From: Schistocephalus solidus
Lineage: Eukaryota > Platyhelminthes > Cestoda > Diphyllobothriidea > Diphyllobothriidae
Reading direction: 5' to 3'
Length of the DNA stretch: 64,000 nucleotides
Assembly: GCA_017591395.1 (NCBI GenBank)
Contig: WEDG01002551.1
Coordinates: forward strand, 108,611 to 172,610
A model generated the notes under the pieces. That model searched no databases and was not told where the DNA came from. It saw only the letters and a list, made by a program, of their open reading frames with translations. Each line of letters begins with the position of its first letter. Position 1 is the first letter of the stretch. The position numbers were made by a program, and so were the translations under genes. This document shows positions 22,549-34,500 of the stretch, piece by piece.

Positions 22549-25500
22549 TACTACTACTAATAATAATAATATCACTACTAGTCGGTGCGGCTGCTGGCGG
22601 GGCTCGAAAGTGAGTCTCAAGACCGAACGGAACGAGTGAGTTCCGTTAGCGATCGGTGAGCATTCGTAAACAAATGTAAGCTATCAATAAAACATCTAAA
22701 GGACACTGTCATCATGAGAGGCTAACCTCGCGATACTCTGCAGGATGGCGCCGACATGCCACATAAAGGCAATGTGGATAACGTCCGGTGGCAACAAGAT
22801 AACCACTCAGTTGCGCACACGTCAGATGAACTCTTCCCGGACAGTTCTCATGCCAGCAAGCCACTAAGGGTAGGTTAGCAGGTCCACCGGGAGCGGGGAG
22901 GCAGCAGAGTTCGCACCTTTCCCTGGAAGTGGAGGCGGTCGTACCGACGGAGGACCGTCTGAAAAAAATTAAATGGGCTAGAAACCGCAGAGGTATTTGT
23001 CAAACTTTTTGCAGACAGTCCATCGGAAGAAACAAAAGGAGAAAGGAAGTGAGCAGTACATGAGGTCCACTTTAGATTAATTAATTATCGGTGTCTAATG
23101 GCAGAAAGGTGGTGTTTTACAAATGAAAAAGGAGGACGATTTTCAGCAGTAGTCCGAAGGACAAATGGTGTCAGAAAATGGGAGAACGGTGTGCAAACAT
23201 TTAGATGAACGCGGAAGGTAAAGAACGCGAGATGTCCGACCTGATAGCAAACCCCTGAACATAATCCCAGTGTTCCGACAGCAGAGCAGAAAGTGTCTAC
23301 AAAGAAGATACCACCAGCTGAAATGTATGCCTTCCATCCCCCACTACCTCGGCCCGCATCAACTCGGATATGAACACTCGAATCGGCAGTGGTACAAGAG
23401 TCAAAAATACCTCGCTGAGACGATCGACCCAATTCCACCAACAGAATCCACTAGAACATTTGTTAGCCATTTATGGAGGATGCCTGTACTGAGGCCCAGA
23501 TATCACGTACATGCGCGTGAGAACCAAACCTTTAAGCTCACGAAAGCCTGATAATAAATCGTAGGTGGTAATTGGCTACTTTACAGTCAATTAAGTTTCA
23601 CCCTTGCCATGTAACCCGCCGTGATTCCGAAAACGTGTGCCGTCTTCCGTCGATAATTGGCATGTATGCATATATGGCTGGATAGGACCATCCGTTTTGG
23701 TGCATGGGGAAACTTACAACGATATTCCAGATTTGGCGAGAAGGATAAATCCCTTGGAATTTCAACGATGCGACTATTCTCCATCTCTACATGTAGAAGG
23801 GAAACTTGCAACACTGTGATAACCATAGAGGCATCTCGCTGCTCAACATCAACATTGCTCGCATTCTCCTCAACAGTCTTAACGGTCACGTAGGGCAGGA
23901 ACTGCTACCGGAAGGCCAATGTGGCTTCCGACAACACGGCGGGACAATCGAAACGGTGTTCGCTGGCCTCCAGCTAAAAGATAAGTGCTAGGAGATGCAA
24001 GTTCACCTCTACAGTACATTCATTAACCTGACAAAAGCCTTGCACAGACCGAAACACGATTAACTCTGCAAAATCATGCAGAAATTCGGCTGTCGTGAGC
24101 GATTCACGCACATGCTGCGTCAACCCAACCACCGCATGATGAAGCGCGTCAAAGACAATGGGACAGTGTTAGAGGCATTCACAGTGATCAACGGAGGGTG
24201 TTGCTTGTAGTCTTTTCGTGCAGAACCAGGGGTCTTGCGACTCAAATCCATGAATTTTGGCTTGTCCGACAGGCCCATAGCTGATGCGATATCAACCAGT
24301 CTGACCACGTTACTAAAGATCCAGTCATCCTGTGAGCGCTAACAAGACCCAAGTACTTCTTGGGAGGTACTTTGGAGTTCAGGATACTTGCCTTTCATTG
24401 AGAAGGCCTCCGGGGTTTCTGAAGTTTGCGTCAGTTTATTGGGTGGTTGTGGAGTTTGTGGCCGACCTTGATTGGCTGGCTAATAGGGTCGCTAGGGGGA
24501 CGTGATCCGTGGTCTACACCCCATACTACCAACGTAGGTACTAGCAAAAACATAAACACCTTTCTACTTTCATAACATATAAAAGAGATTTTCTTACAAT
24601 GTACCACGCAGCCTGGAAGCCACAGTTGTGGACTTCGGGTGCCTTCCTCGTTTGCGCACCCTAGGAGATGTTATGATTTGGGGTTCTGGTCGTGCCGATC
24701 TTTTGGGGCTGTCAAAAAAGCGTATGAAAAGGGGTAGTCAGAGCTAAATCTGATACAATTGTTCGCAGGAGCAAAATGAATGTCTTTTACGTTCGCCTAC
24801 TCCTATCGGACAGCGATTTTGCGTCCGACCCGCGAGCAGGTCAAGGTGTTGTGGCGCACGAGAGGCAAAGGCATTATGCAATGCCGGCCACTGAACCTGA
24901 CTTGGATTTATCACTGGTAAATGACAGCCGGGGAGAGATAGGCCAGCCCTACGTGTACTTTGCGCTTCTTAGTAAATTGGACCTCACGTGGAATTGATGT
25001 TAAAAAAACGGAAAGGTCAGGTTTCAATGGCTTCTTAGTAGTCTTGAAATAATTTTAGCTAAAGGATACAGCAGCTCCAACATTGAAAACAATTATGTCT
25101 ACTGTGTGCCTCACAACGTGGTGGACGTAGGACAATGAAGTGCAAGTGAATGCGTAGATAGTGATAGCAGACTTGCGCCGCATCTACTGCACTCTCCCCA
25201 TCATCGCCCAGTTGGATCAGGATGGTCGAATATAGACGCAGGTGCAGTGTTTGATAACGTTAAAGAAACCTGCGCTCGACGGCTGTGGGAGTACTATAAA
25301 GGATCTATTACAGCTTGACTGTTCGTCCTTATAGGCAACCAAGTTATATCCTCGCTTGACAGCCTCCTAGGAAACGGCTTTGAGCGCCCCGTGATAGTTT
25401 AAAAGCCATCAGACTGTCTATAGTGAGAAAACTAACTTGGCAACCCAACGGTCTCCAAGTGACCGCCGCCCGTTCAGACAAAGTGTTTGAGGATACGGCT

Positions 25501-28500
25501 CCTATTGCAACTCTATGAAGGGGCAGAGCATAATAGCCCTTACCGCTTCAGGGGCTCCCATACGTAGGCATCTCGATAGAGTTGACGAACAGATGTCTGA
25601 AGAGCAGGTCTTCCGCCTGAGGGTGGAGAACCTGTGCGGAGAAAAGCTGGGGTAGATCGACAGGAGTCCCAGGAGTGAAAGTTGGAGGCGGAAGAGGGAA
25701 GATGAGAAGGAGGATTTGACTGTAGTTCACTGCGGCGAAGGAGAAGGGGTCTGCGTCGGACAACGTCGACAAAGCGGCAGCCCTTTCCAACCGCAATGGC
25801 GCAGGCAAGATGCACCCAAAACGACTGACCATCCTGGCTGGAGTTTTCCAGTCGTTTTAAAGCTCCGCCTCGAATTGGGCAAAGACAGCAGCGCTGTGGG
25901 GGTAAGGACGCGGTGAGTAACTTCACAAACTCAAAAAGGGTGCTTTGATAGGAGCTGCTTAGATGTGCAACCTGAAGTAGTAGTAGAGGTCTTTTTTAGA
26001 GAGTAGGTTCAGTCGGTGTGTCAGTGTGCAGGGGGTCTGATCGTACAGGTTGAATTTGTGATACTGCGGCCCAATATCAAGCTTATTATTAAATAGTAGC
26101 AAACTAGCTGCCGAATGAGAATATTCCCAGACATCGGTGCCGATCAGCGCCGAAGCAAAATGAATAATAAAGAAGGGCAAAACGATACACAAATTTCGAT
26201 GGCCAAGTAGTGTCAACAAGAGTTCCTAGATAGGATTGAAAACTACTTACTTTTTAGAGCAATTCTACTTTGAAAACTCAAAATGTTATAGTGAAAAGTG
26301 AAAAGAACGCAATAGGCGGCACAAATCAGGGAACGAAGGAGAGGTCAACGAGTAATACGGGACCGATGGTGGCAGGATTTTTATAGATGGAACTAAATAA
26401 AGAAAAGGAGAGCGCCAACCTAATCCTAACCCTATCCATTGTTTTCGTCAAGGTTGGAATTCGTTGCCAGGTTAGTAAGGTCGCACAGTAGGTTGTTGCC
26501 CCGAGAAATGTGCGGCTTGCGAGAACCAGTGGTTTTACCTCACGCCGACCACTATACACGAAGTCTTTCCTAGCTGACTTGACCCACTTATACAAAACTA
26601 AATATTCCCTTTTCAGTGATTTCCAATGGGGTATTATTTTCTGAAAAGCCTCCTAAAGGAATTAAATTTCCAACACTTCTGTCCAAGAAAGAGGCCGGGA
26701 TTGAAATCCACACCTAAAATCGTTCAGAATATATATAAAGATTGTGCAAAAGTTTCCATAAATGGCATGAACATAGGCGGTTGGAAAGAGTCTTAATCGA
26801 AGAAGAGCATACCACAAAGTACAAAAATAACGCGAGATCCCGTGCATTTTAGCCTCAGAAATCTGTTTAAATAGTTTTCCACTTGAGGCATAGTAAAAGC
26901 CCTCGATCAATGTTTTACAAACACCGGCTCAGATCGTATTCAAAAGGCTAGCTTCGATGTTGGCTGTAAGTTTTAGCTTGACTTACGAAAAACCAGCCTG
27001 TACTGAAGATAGATGTCAGAAAAACGGCCTTTATATTACCAGAACCGTTTCCAAGCTAATGATGTTAGGGATACATTTAAGTTATCTTCCCGCAATCTTA
27101 CAATTTCTACTCCAGTCTTAGTATCTTGCAAAACCTCAACATGGGGAAGAAGCAACTGGAGTCCTAGATGTTTCAGATCGGGAACTCATTTCCGAAAATG
27201 ATCACTATAATCTTTATATTATATGCATCACTATCTGAAAACCGTTCAATTTTCAACTCTAGGAGGAAAACGAAGACATAGGTCTTGAAGTGGAATATGA
27301 TGAGCACAAAGCAAGCCGGTGTAGGTGTAGGTAGGAAGAAAACCCTGGCAGGTATTAACCTCGCTGGGATTTGAGTTACATGTGCGTTGACTGAGAAGCC
27401 CATTTTACGACAGAGAAGTGACGCACCGGTCTTCCTCGCGATGCATGCGAGCTACAAGCATCACAGATCCAAGACTCCAAGTCCGCCCTGTTATAACAGG
27501 TTTCGAGATCTGGCAGGCCATAGCAGCGCGCGTGCACAACGACATGGCAGCTGGCACAGCGAAGAACGCGACTGGCTGGATTCTCTTCCAGGTTGATTCT
27601 TGGGAAATCGGCTGGTACGCGAATAAATGCAACCTCAGAGAGGTAGGGTTCGCTGAAATCCGGTAGTGGTTGGCCATAATCAGCTCCCTGAAGGGCCTTT
27701 CGGACAACCTGGCAAAATCAGTAGGGGACCAAAACCAAAATATTTTAATAGTATGTAATAGATAAACAGGTAGCTATTTTGTAGCTAGAAAACGCGGGGT
27801 ATCAGAGCTTTTCGTGCAGATGGCCCAGCACCTGAAAGCCTAAGTAGTTAAAAAGAATAACAGACTGTTCTAAGACTCACACATGTGCCTACGTAAGGTT
27901 GAGGCTACAAAGGGTAGTAACCTGGTCGATTCTGCATTCTCATTCATCCTCACCAAAAACATTTAGCACAATTTGCAAAATTAAGCAGTGCCATTTTCCA
28001 TGAAAGCCATGCGAAAGCAGCACACTAACATTTTGGATACGCTCCACTGATCGCGCCTATGTGTGCGGTATGGCAAATCAGACATCAAATTGAGATATCC
28101 TTGAGGCACAACAGAGGTCGATAAAGGCAAAGCCCCGGCTTTATAGCAAGCAAGGAACTATACCCATAACCGATCTTCTTGAATTCCGAGACGCTCCGCG
28201 GCTAGCTGTAGGCAGGCATTCTGGGCCACGTTACTGTCAATCTTCGCTATGCTAAAGATGCCGCGCCCGTTTCGGGTCGCTGAGAAAAACCAGGCTTCTG
28301 ATAGTACAAAAGGAACTACCTTTATCTCGTGCTGTGATTAAGCAAAGCGTCACCTTTAACTGCCTTTTTACATCCTCCCGATCGCAGTTGACATGGAGTG
28401 GGCCAGTTGTTCGATGGTAAAACATCAAACTTAGGATACAAAGTGACTCGAAAGCAAATCCGAGGGCTCCGTGGCCTGTGGAATAACTACTCAACGAAAG

Positions 28501-31500
28501 TAAACAATTCAGTTAATGCACTTGTGAAAAACTCAGCGAGATTCGAACCCACGCCAGCAAGGGGAAGGCTTTCGTACAGCCAACGTTCTAGCCACCTGAG
28601 CTACGAGGCCCCCACCGTGAACCGTGGGTTTAATCACACTTGGGTCAAGTTACCCGTCCAGCCTACTGTAACGTATGGCATCCGCCAATTCTGATACAGC
28701 AAGCTGACTGCCAAAGCAATCAACCTAGGATCCATCAGACGACTACCACGCACAGTTAATTAGTAGTTAAGAAGCCGAAAATGACAATTACAGTCTCCCT
28801 GGTGTCTGGAACCCATGAGAAAATGCTTGGTAAAAATGAACATAGGGTGGAAACCGCCGTCGAGGGCTTCATCGTAGGGCTTCGCACTAGATAAAAATGA
28901 TTTGCAGATAGGTAACGTTGGCGCCAGTGCTTATGTCCTTTACCTGCTAGCGGAGGTCAAACTGTCAAAACGTGTTCTGAAATTTTCAGAAACATGAGGT
29001 GGGATTCCGCCACAACTGTCGTGTAGGGTTTGTGAATAGACGACCTAACTATTAAGCGGCAATGGTGTGCACCAGTCCAACGTACTTAATAACTGCTTTC
29101 GAAAAATACTAAAGAGCTGTCACGACCACGCGTGCCTGTCGATGATGATTGGCTACTGCAACAGAAGAAACTGAAACCGATTGATTTCTCGTGGGAAAGA
29201 ACCCTTAACGAAAAAAACTACCTGTTCGTATGGTAGGCCAGGTGCCCAGAAATTAATCCGATTCAGTTTTCTGGACAACACAAAAAAAATAAGGGAAAGA
29301 TACAGCAAACGTTAATCCGGAAAATATTGCTGAATCTGTTGGTCCTGGAATGTAAGGTCTCAGGGTAAGAGCTCCGATCTTTTGTGGATGAGCATGAAGT
29401 CCGATTGTCTGAGATTGAGTATCATGATTTCGGTCTCTCCCAAAAGACCTCCAACGTAAACCCCAATAAATGGCATGGGCATCTTAAGAGGGAACAACTG
29501 TCACCTAAGCTGCCTTGGGCACTTGGGCAGAAATTGCTTTAAGGGACTGCAAGGGATATTCAAAAGACAAGGATTTGGATGACTATAAAGGAAGCAGGTC
29601 TCGTTCGGGCTGGATGCCCACGGGAGGACTCATTTACATCGTCTAAGCAAATATCAGAAAATGAAGGAATACCACACCAATCATAAAGTATAGAGATAAT
29701 AACCAGATGCGCACAGTTCAGAGAGCTTACAGGGATAGGAGCCGAAACACAACTGTAGGGAAACTGATTAACCGAAGATCATTTTAAGAGTCAAAAATTT
29801 CTACATAAATTCATAGTGCATAATTTTGTGAGAAGACATTACATAAATAATTCTTCCATTTCGACTCTTTCGAAACAACATTTACATTTGAGTTCAGCAA
29901 TGATACCCATATAAGCATTTAAGAAGTCGAGTTTAGCGAATGTACGCTTTCGGTTATTCATCACCAGCCTTTACAATAATATTAGGCAGGGTATAGTAAC
30001 AAAAGTTTAAACATCCACTAAGCAGCAAGTATGGGGGAGAGGGTTGAGGGCGTTCAGAGGTCAGAGGTTATAGTCTAGTCCTATAGGGGGTGAGGAATGG
30101 GGAGGGGAGGGATAAGGTGTACGGTAATTATCTAGGTTACTGCTTCGTCACTGTGACGTCTGATGGAACACTTTATAGAAGGACAGGGCAATACACAAAC
30201 TTCTACAGTTTTTTTCCCGCTAAGGCAGAAACGAAGCCTAATCCGCTGCCCCACCACCCGAGTTGGAGAATATGTACTCCAGATACGCTGGAAAAAGAAC
30301 TCGCCCTGATACAGAACATCCTCCGTTTATCATTAGGTATATGGAGGAACGTCCCCTAAAATCGGACGTGCCAACGGCTGAGAAGGATTTATTTCTCGCA
30401 TTGCCTTTTCAAAGGGATCCGGCGAACGAACTTCTACAACGTCGCTTAAACACTGCTATCGAGCGCACGCACCCAGCCGCTAAGCTAAGTGTTCTCAAGC
30501 ACTCCACTTCTTCGATTTGAAGGCAGGGATAGACTGTCGTTTCAGACACCTTTGATGTGCATCTACGCCTTTCACGAGCTCCTGTGGTGAAGGATATATT
30601 GGTCGAACAACTAGGCACCTATCCAAGAGGATGCGAGAGCACCATCCTGCCTGGCTAAATCAAGGCACGGTAAAGTCCAGCTCGGGCGCAACTGTGGCTC
30701 ATTTGGTTGACCGGGTAGACGTCAACCAAGCATTCCGAGTGATCTATAAAGTGCCGACGAAACACCCCAAGTTCCTGCGTCAGCGGATACTTGCGACGAC
30801 ACAGGCCGTGGCCATACGGTCAAAAAAAGCGTTTGAAGTGGCCCTAAGGCTTCCTTCGCCAAAAACCAACTCAGTATCTGTGTTCGCACCTCCTGCCACG
30901 TCGCGTCACAGCGACGAAGCAGTAACCTGGGTCATTGCTGTAAATCTTCCCCCTCCCGTCCCCATCCCTCGCCACTACAGGACTAGATTATAATCCCCGA
31001 CCTCTGAACGCCCTCAACCCTCGCCCCATACTTACTCCTTATTGGATGTTTAAACTTTAGTTACTATGCCCTCCCTTATATTATTGTATTGGCCCGATGA
31101 TGAATAATCGAAAGCGTACGTTCGCCAAACTCGACTTATTAAAGGTTACGTTTGAGTCAATAAAGTCTACAATGAAGTATCACAGCCGGTAACGAGATAC
31201 CTTTCTATCTTAAAACGGCATATCAAGAAACCACAAATTAGTAGGACGTGCGGTTATAAGGAAAAATTGTAATATGCTCGTAAATTGGGCCGAAAAAGCT
31301 AAATTGTGTCCTGCTATTTGGAATGAGTAAGACATAAAAAAGGAGCGTTGTTAAAAGTAAAAATTGTCAGCTATTTCGGTGCTAATTTCTACAAATTTGG
31401 ATGAGGTGTGCCTCACTTGCAAAATTGTACCACGAGGTACCCGCATTTTCGTCATTACCAAACCAAAAACAACAATGGCTACCGGAAACGCTCCGTCTGG

Positions 31501-34500
31501 AGTGGCATTTATCTTCACAAGGTTCGCAACCAAGGGAGACAGCTACTCGAGGGATGCAAGATAACGATACAAGGGGGCAAGCATGATCCCATGATGAAAA
31601 AGGTTCACGATGGTGGTATTGGAAGCGGCAGTAGCAATGGTGTAACCGAAACTTGCTTGGCTATCAGCGGAAGCCAGTAAACTGGTTTGTTGAACTGGAA
31701 GAGCATGTAAGCCACAGATGAGACACGAAAAGTCTAGTTATTTTAAATTTTTATACCAAGAAAGTAGTATTCAACAGCCAGTATTCTGGCATGACTGAAA
31801 TATCGGGATATTATGCTGCACGATAATGATTATTGGAGCCCGACTGGCCATAAATAGGAAACGAGCCGACATGCAATTAGCAAAAATAACGCAAGAACTG
31901 GCTCGGAAATAACGTTGGTCCAACTACTTTGGCCAAAACCTCACGCGTTGTCGCTCAAGCACACTAATGTAAGGTCTGCTCGGAAAATATGGGCTATCCG
32001 AAAGGTAACGCAAATATTTCTTCGAATTTATGTGGTCTAGTGATGCAACTGCGAATGAAATCACCTCATTGGGGGGTCTCTCAAAGTTCCCGGCGAGTTT
32101 TCAGTCCGCACTCGAGTTATCCTATCTGGCTTTATCCTGTGGAATTAAATAAATGAGTAACATTTGAATCTTCGGGACAATATATTTCACATTCAGCCAC
32201 CATGTTTTTCTTTAAATTGAGGTGCAAACTAAAAATAACTGTGGGGGTTTCATACCAACGTAGGAAGCGGATTATCGTAAAAATTACTTTCTCCTGCTTC
32301 AAGAAGGGAGCAAGTCTCCAGCGTCGACGAAAACCTAGATAGTTTCTGCGGTTCCGTGATCCAACATATGGTATTTTGAAGAGAGTTGGTTGCCAAACGC
32401 GGTTTTAACATTAAGCGTTCTCAATTTGCTTAAAACGTAAGATCAAACAAATGAATTTGGCGTAGTAACCGTCAGAAATGGCGTTGGCTCTTGGACAGCG
32501 TTTTCTTGCTGGATTAGAGTAATAAATATGGACATGCATTTAACCCTAGTGGGTTATATGAACGAATCATTCGCCCGATGCCCAGGTTTAGGGGAGCACG
32601 CTGCTAGAAAAGTTTTGTTAGGAAGCTCTGTAGGGATTCAGATTCGGGGTTCTTTTCGGGTTATCTGATAGTATCTCAGTATTTCACACTTGCGTCAAGT
32701 TTTTGACCAGTAACAATGTCGGGGCAGCAAAGTTTATCCGCCTTGGACGGGAAAAATAGCGTTACGAACGTATTCCGACACAGCTAGTAATGCAAACTGG
32801 ATACGTTGAACTTAAAATGCCAGTAACACCTAAAAAGTGATTGCTCGAGCAATGCTCTTGGTTTATTCACCCATTGTAAAATATATTTTTTCAAATTTTG
32901 CGGAGCTTTCGAAATCTCACCGGAGTCCGTCGTCAGAGCTAATAAAACGAGCGATAGTTACAAAAATCATCAATTAAGCAGTCTCCCTTTTTCTTACCCA
33001 TGCTTACACCAGGAACTCAAACATTAACTCCTACTCGGGTTATAAAGGATTTGTGCTTTTAACTAAAAGCAAAAGCAGATAGCAGACCAAATAGTGAGCA
33101 CAACTGGAAATAGACCTCAAAAGATTATCAAAATGCTCTGGAAAGCGCAGCATTACAATCTGTTATTACAGAAAATAGCATTCGCGACCCACCAATTACT
33201 TTAATTGCAGCATTTTCGAAAAGAACATTTTTTGCTTCCACACCTCGTCGGAAGGACAGAACTAAGAGATGCCCTACTGGCGTGATTGATGTAGCTACTG
33301 CTGCGATGGTGGTGCTGATGGATTTTCCCTAATCGTCCCCGTTTACAATGTGCCTAACAAATAGTTTTCATTTTGAAAAATACTGGATGGCTATCGACAA
33401 GCTTCCAGCGACAGGGGAAAGCAAAAAAACAAGTAAACTTAGCAAAATACCGTTGGTGGCCAGAAGAAGGAGCAGATGGAGCAGAAGGGTTCAGCAGCTC
33501 CCATTAGCTCATTGAAGTAGACTTCAGCATCAAGCCTTTCCTCAGCTCCGCACCAAAGCGCCTGGAAGATGGGCTTACGATGCAGATATCTGGGCAAGAC
33601 GGCCATTCGCAGGGCTAAAACGAAATTCCGAATAACAGCAGTAGTTTTAATTTAACTGACGAGTTCGAAAAAATATGGATAATTGCAGTTTTTTATCAGC
33701 CCTATTTTCATTTACCGACTATAGCAGAGCTTCGCGATCGGCCTTTTGACAAACAATCGGGCAAAAATCAACAGCAGTGGGAGTTTAAAGGTAAGTTCTT
33801 GGAATTCACATTTTCACCAGTGTATAGACAGTGATACCCGCCATAAAAAATTTTGACAGTTAATTTGTGTTCGCCCCCGGATATTCTTTCTACGTTATAT
33901 TAATGGTCTCCGGCTACCCGGCATGACTACATAAAAAAATTTGCTGAAAGGCATTCTCAACCGACTTTATAATACTCCCAACACTAGTCAAAACGGAGTG
34001 GGTGCGTGACTCGTGGACAGCGCTGGACTCTAAGCCAACTGACCCCGGATTCAAATCCCAAATCCGCCTGTTTCTGGATTAATGACTGACTGAAGACTGT
34101 AAAAAATATCGGATGAGCCCCGTTATGATCTTTTCAATCTATAACGGGAGAGCTGTTGACTTTCTTACTGTCTTACTTTCCACCAGGTCTGTCCTTAACT
34201 TCCCCTCAGCACACAACCAACAAGGGGACAGTTTGAAACAGAGCGAATGCAAGACAGATACGCAAATTATTGCGGGGATGATAATCGTGTACTACGAATA
34301 ACATTGAGTTTAAAACGGACACCCATTTAGGTGCGATGTGGCTCGCAAACTGCTGATAACTCACGGTCTGATTTCGAAAACATTCAGAATACAGGGTGCG
34401 GGATTCAATGCTGGACAATCGAATCGAAATTTTTATCGGCTCAGTGCTCATTTGCGCGAAAATCTTGTTATTCCCTGAGTTCGGTGATAATTGTGGACAG

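Noticed and set aside
23587..23889. Minus-strand 100-codon open frame at the retrotransposon fragment
   Set aside because: It is the antisense of the plus-strand RT remnant ([11 protein letters not shown]...), not a gene.
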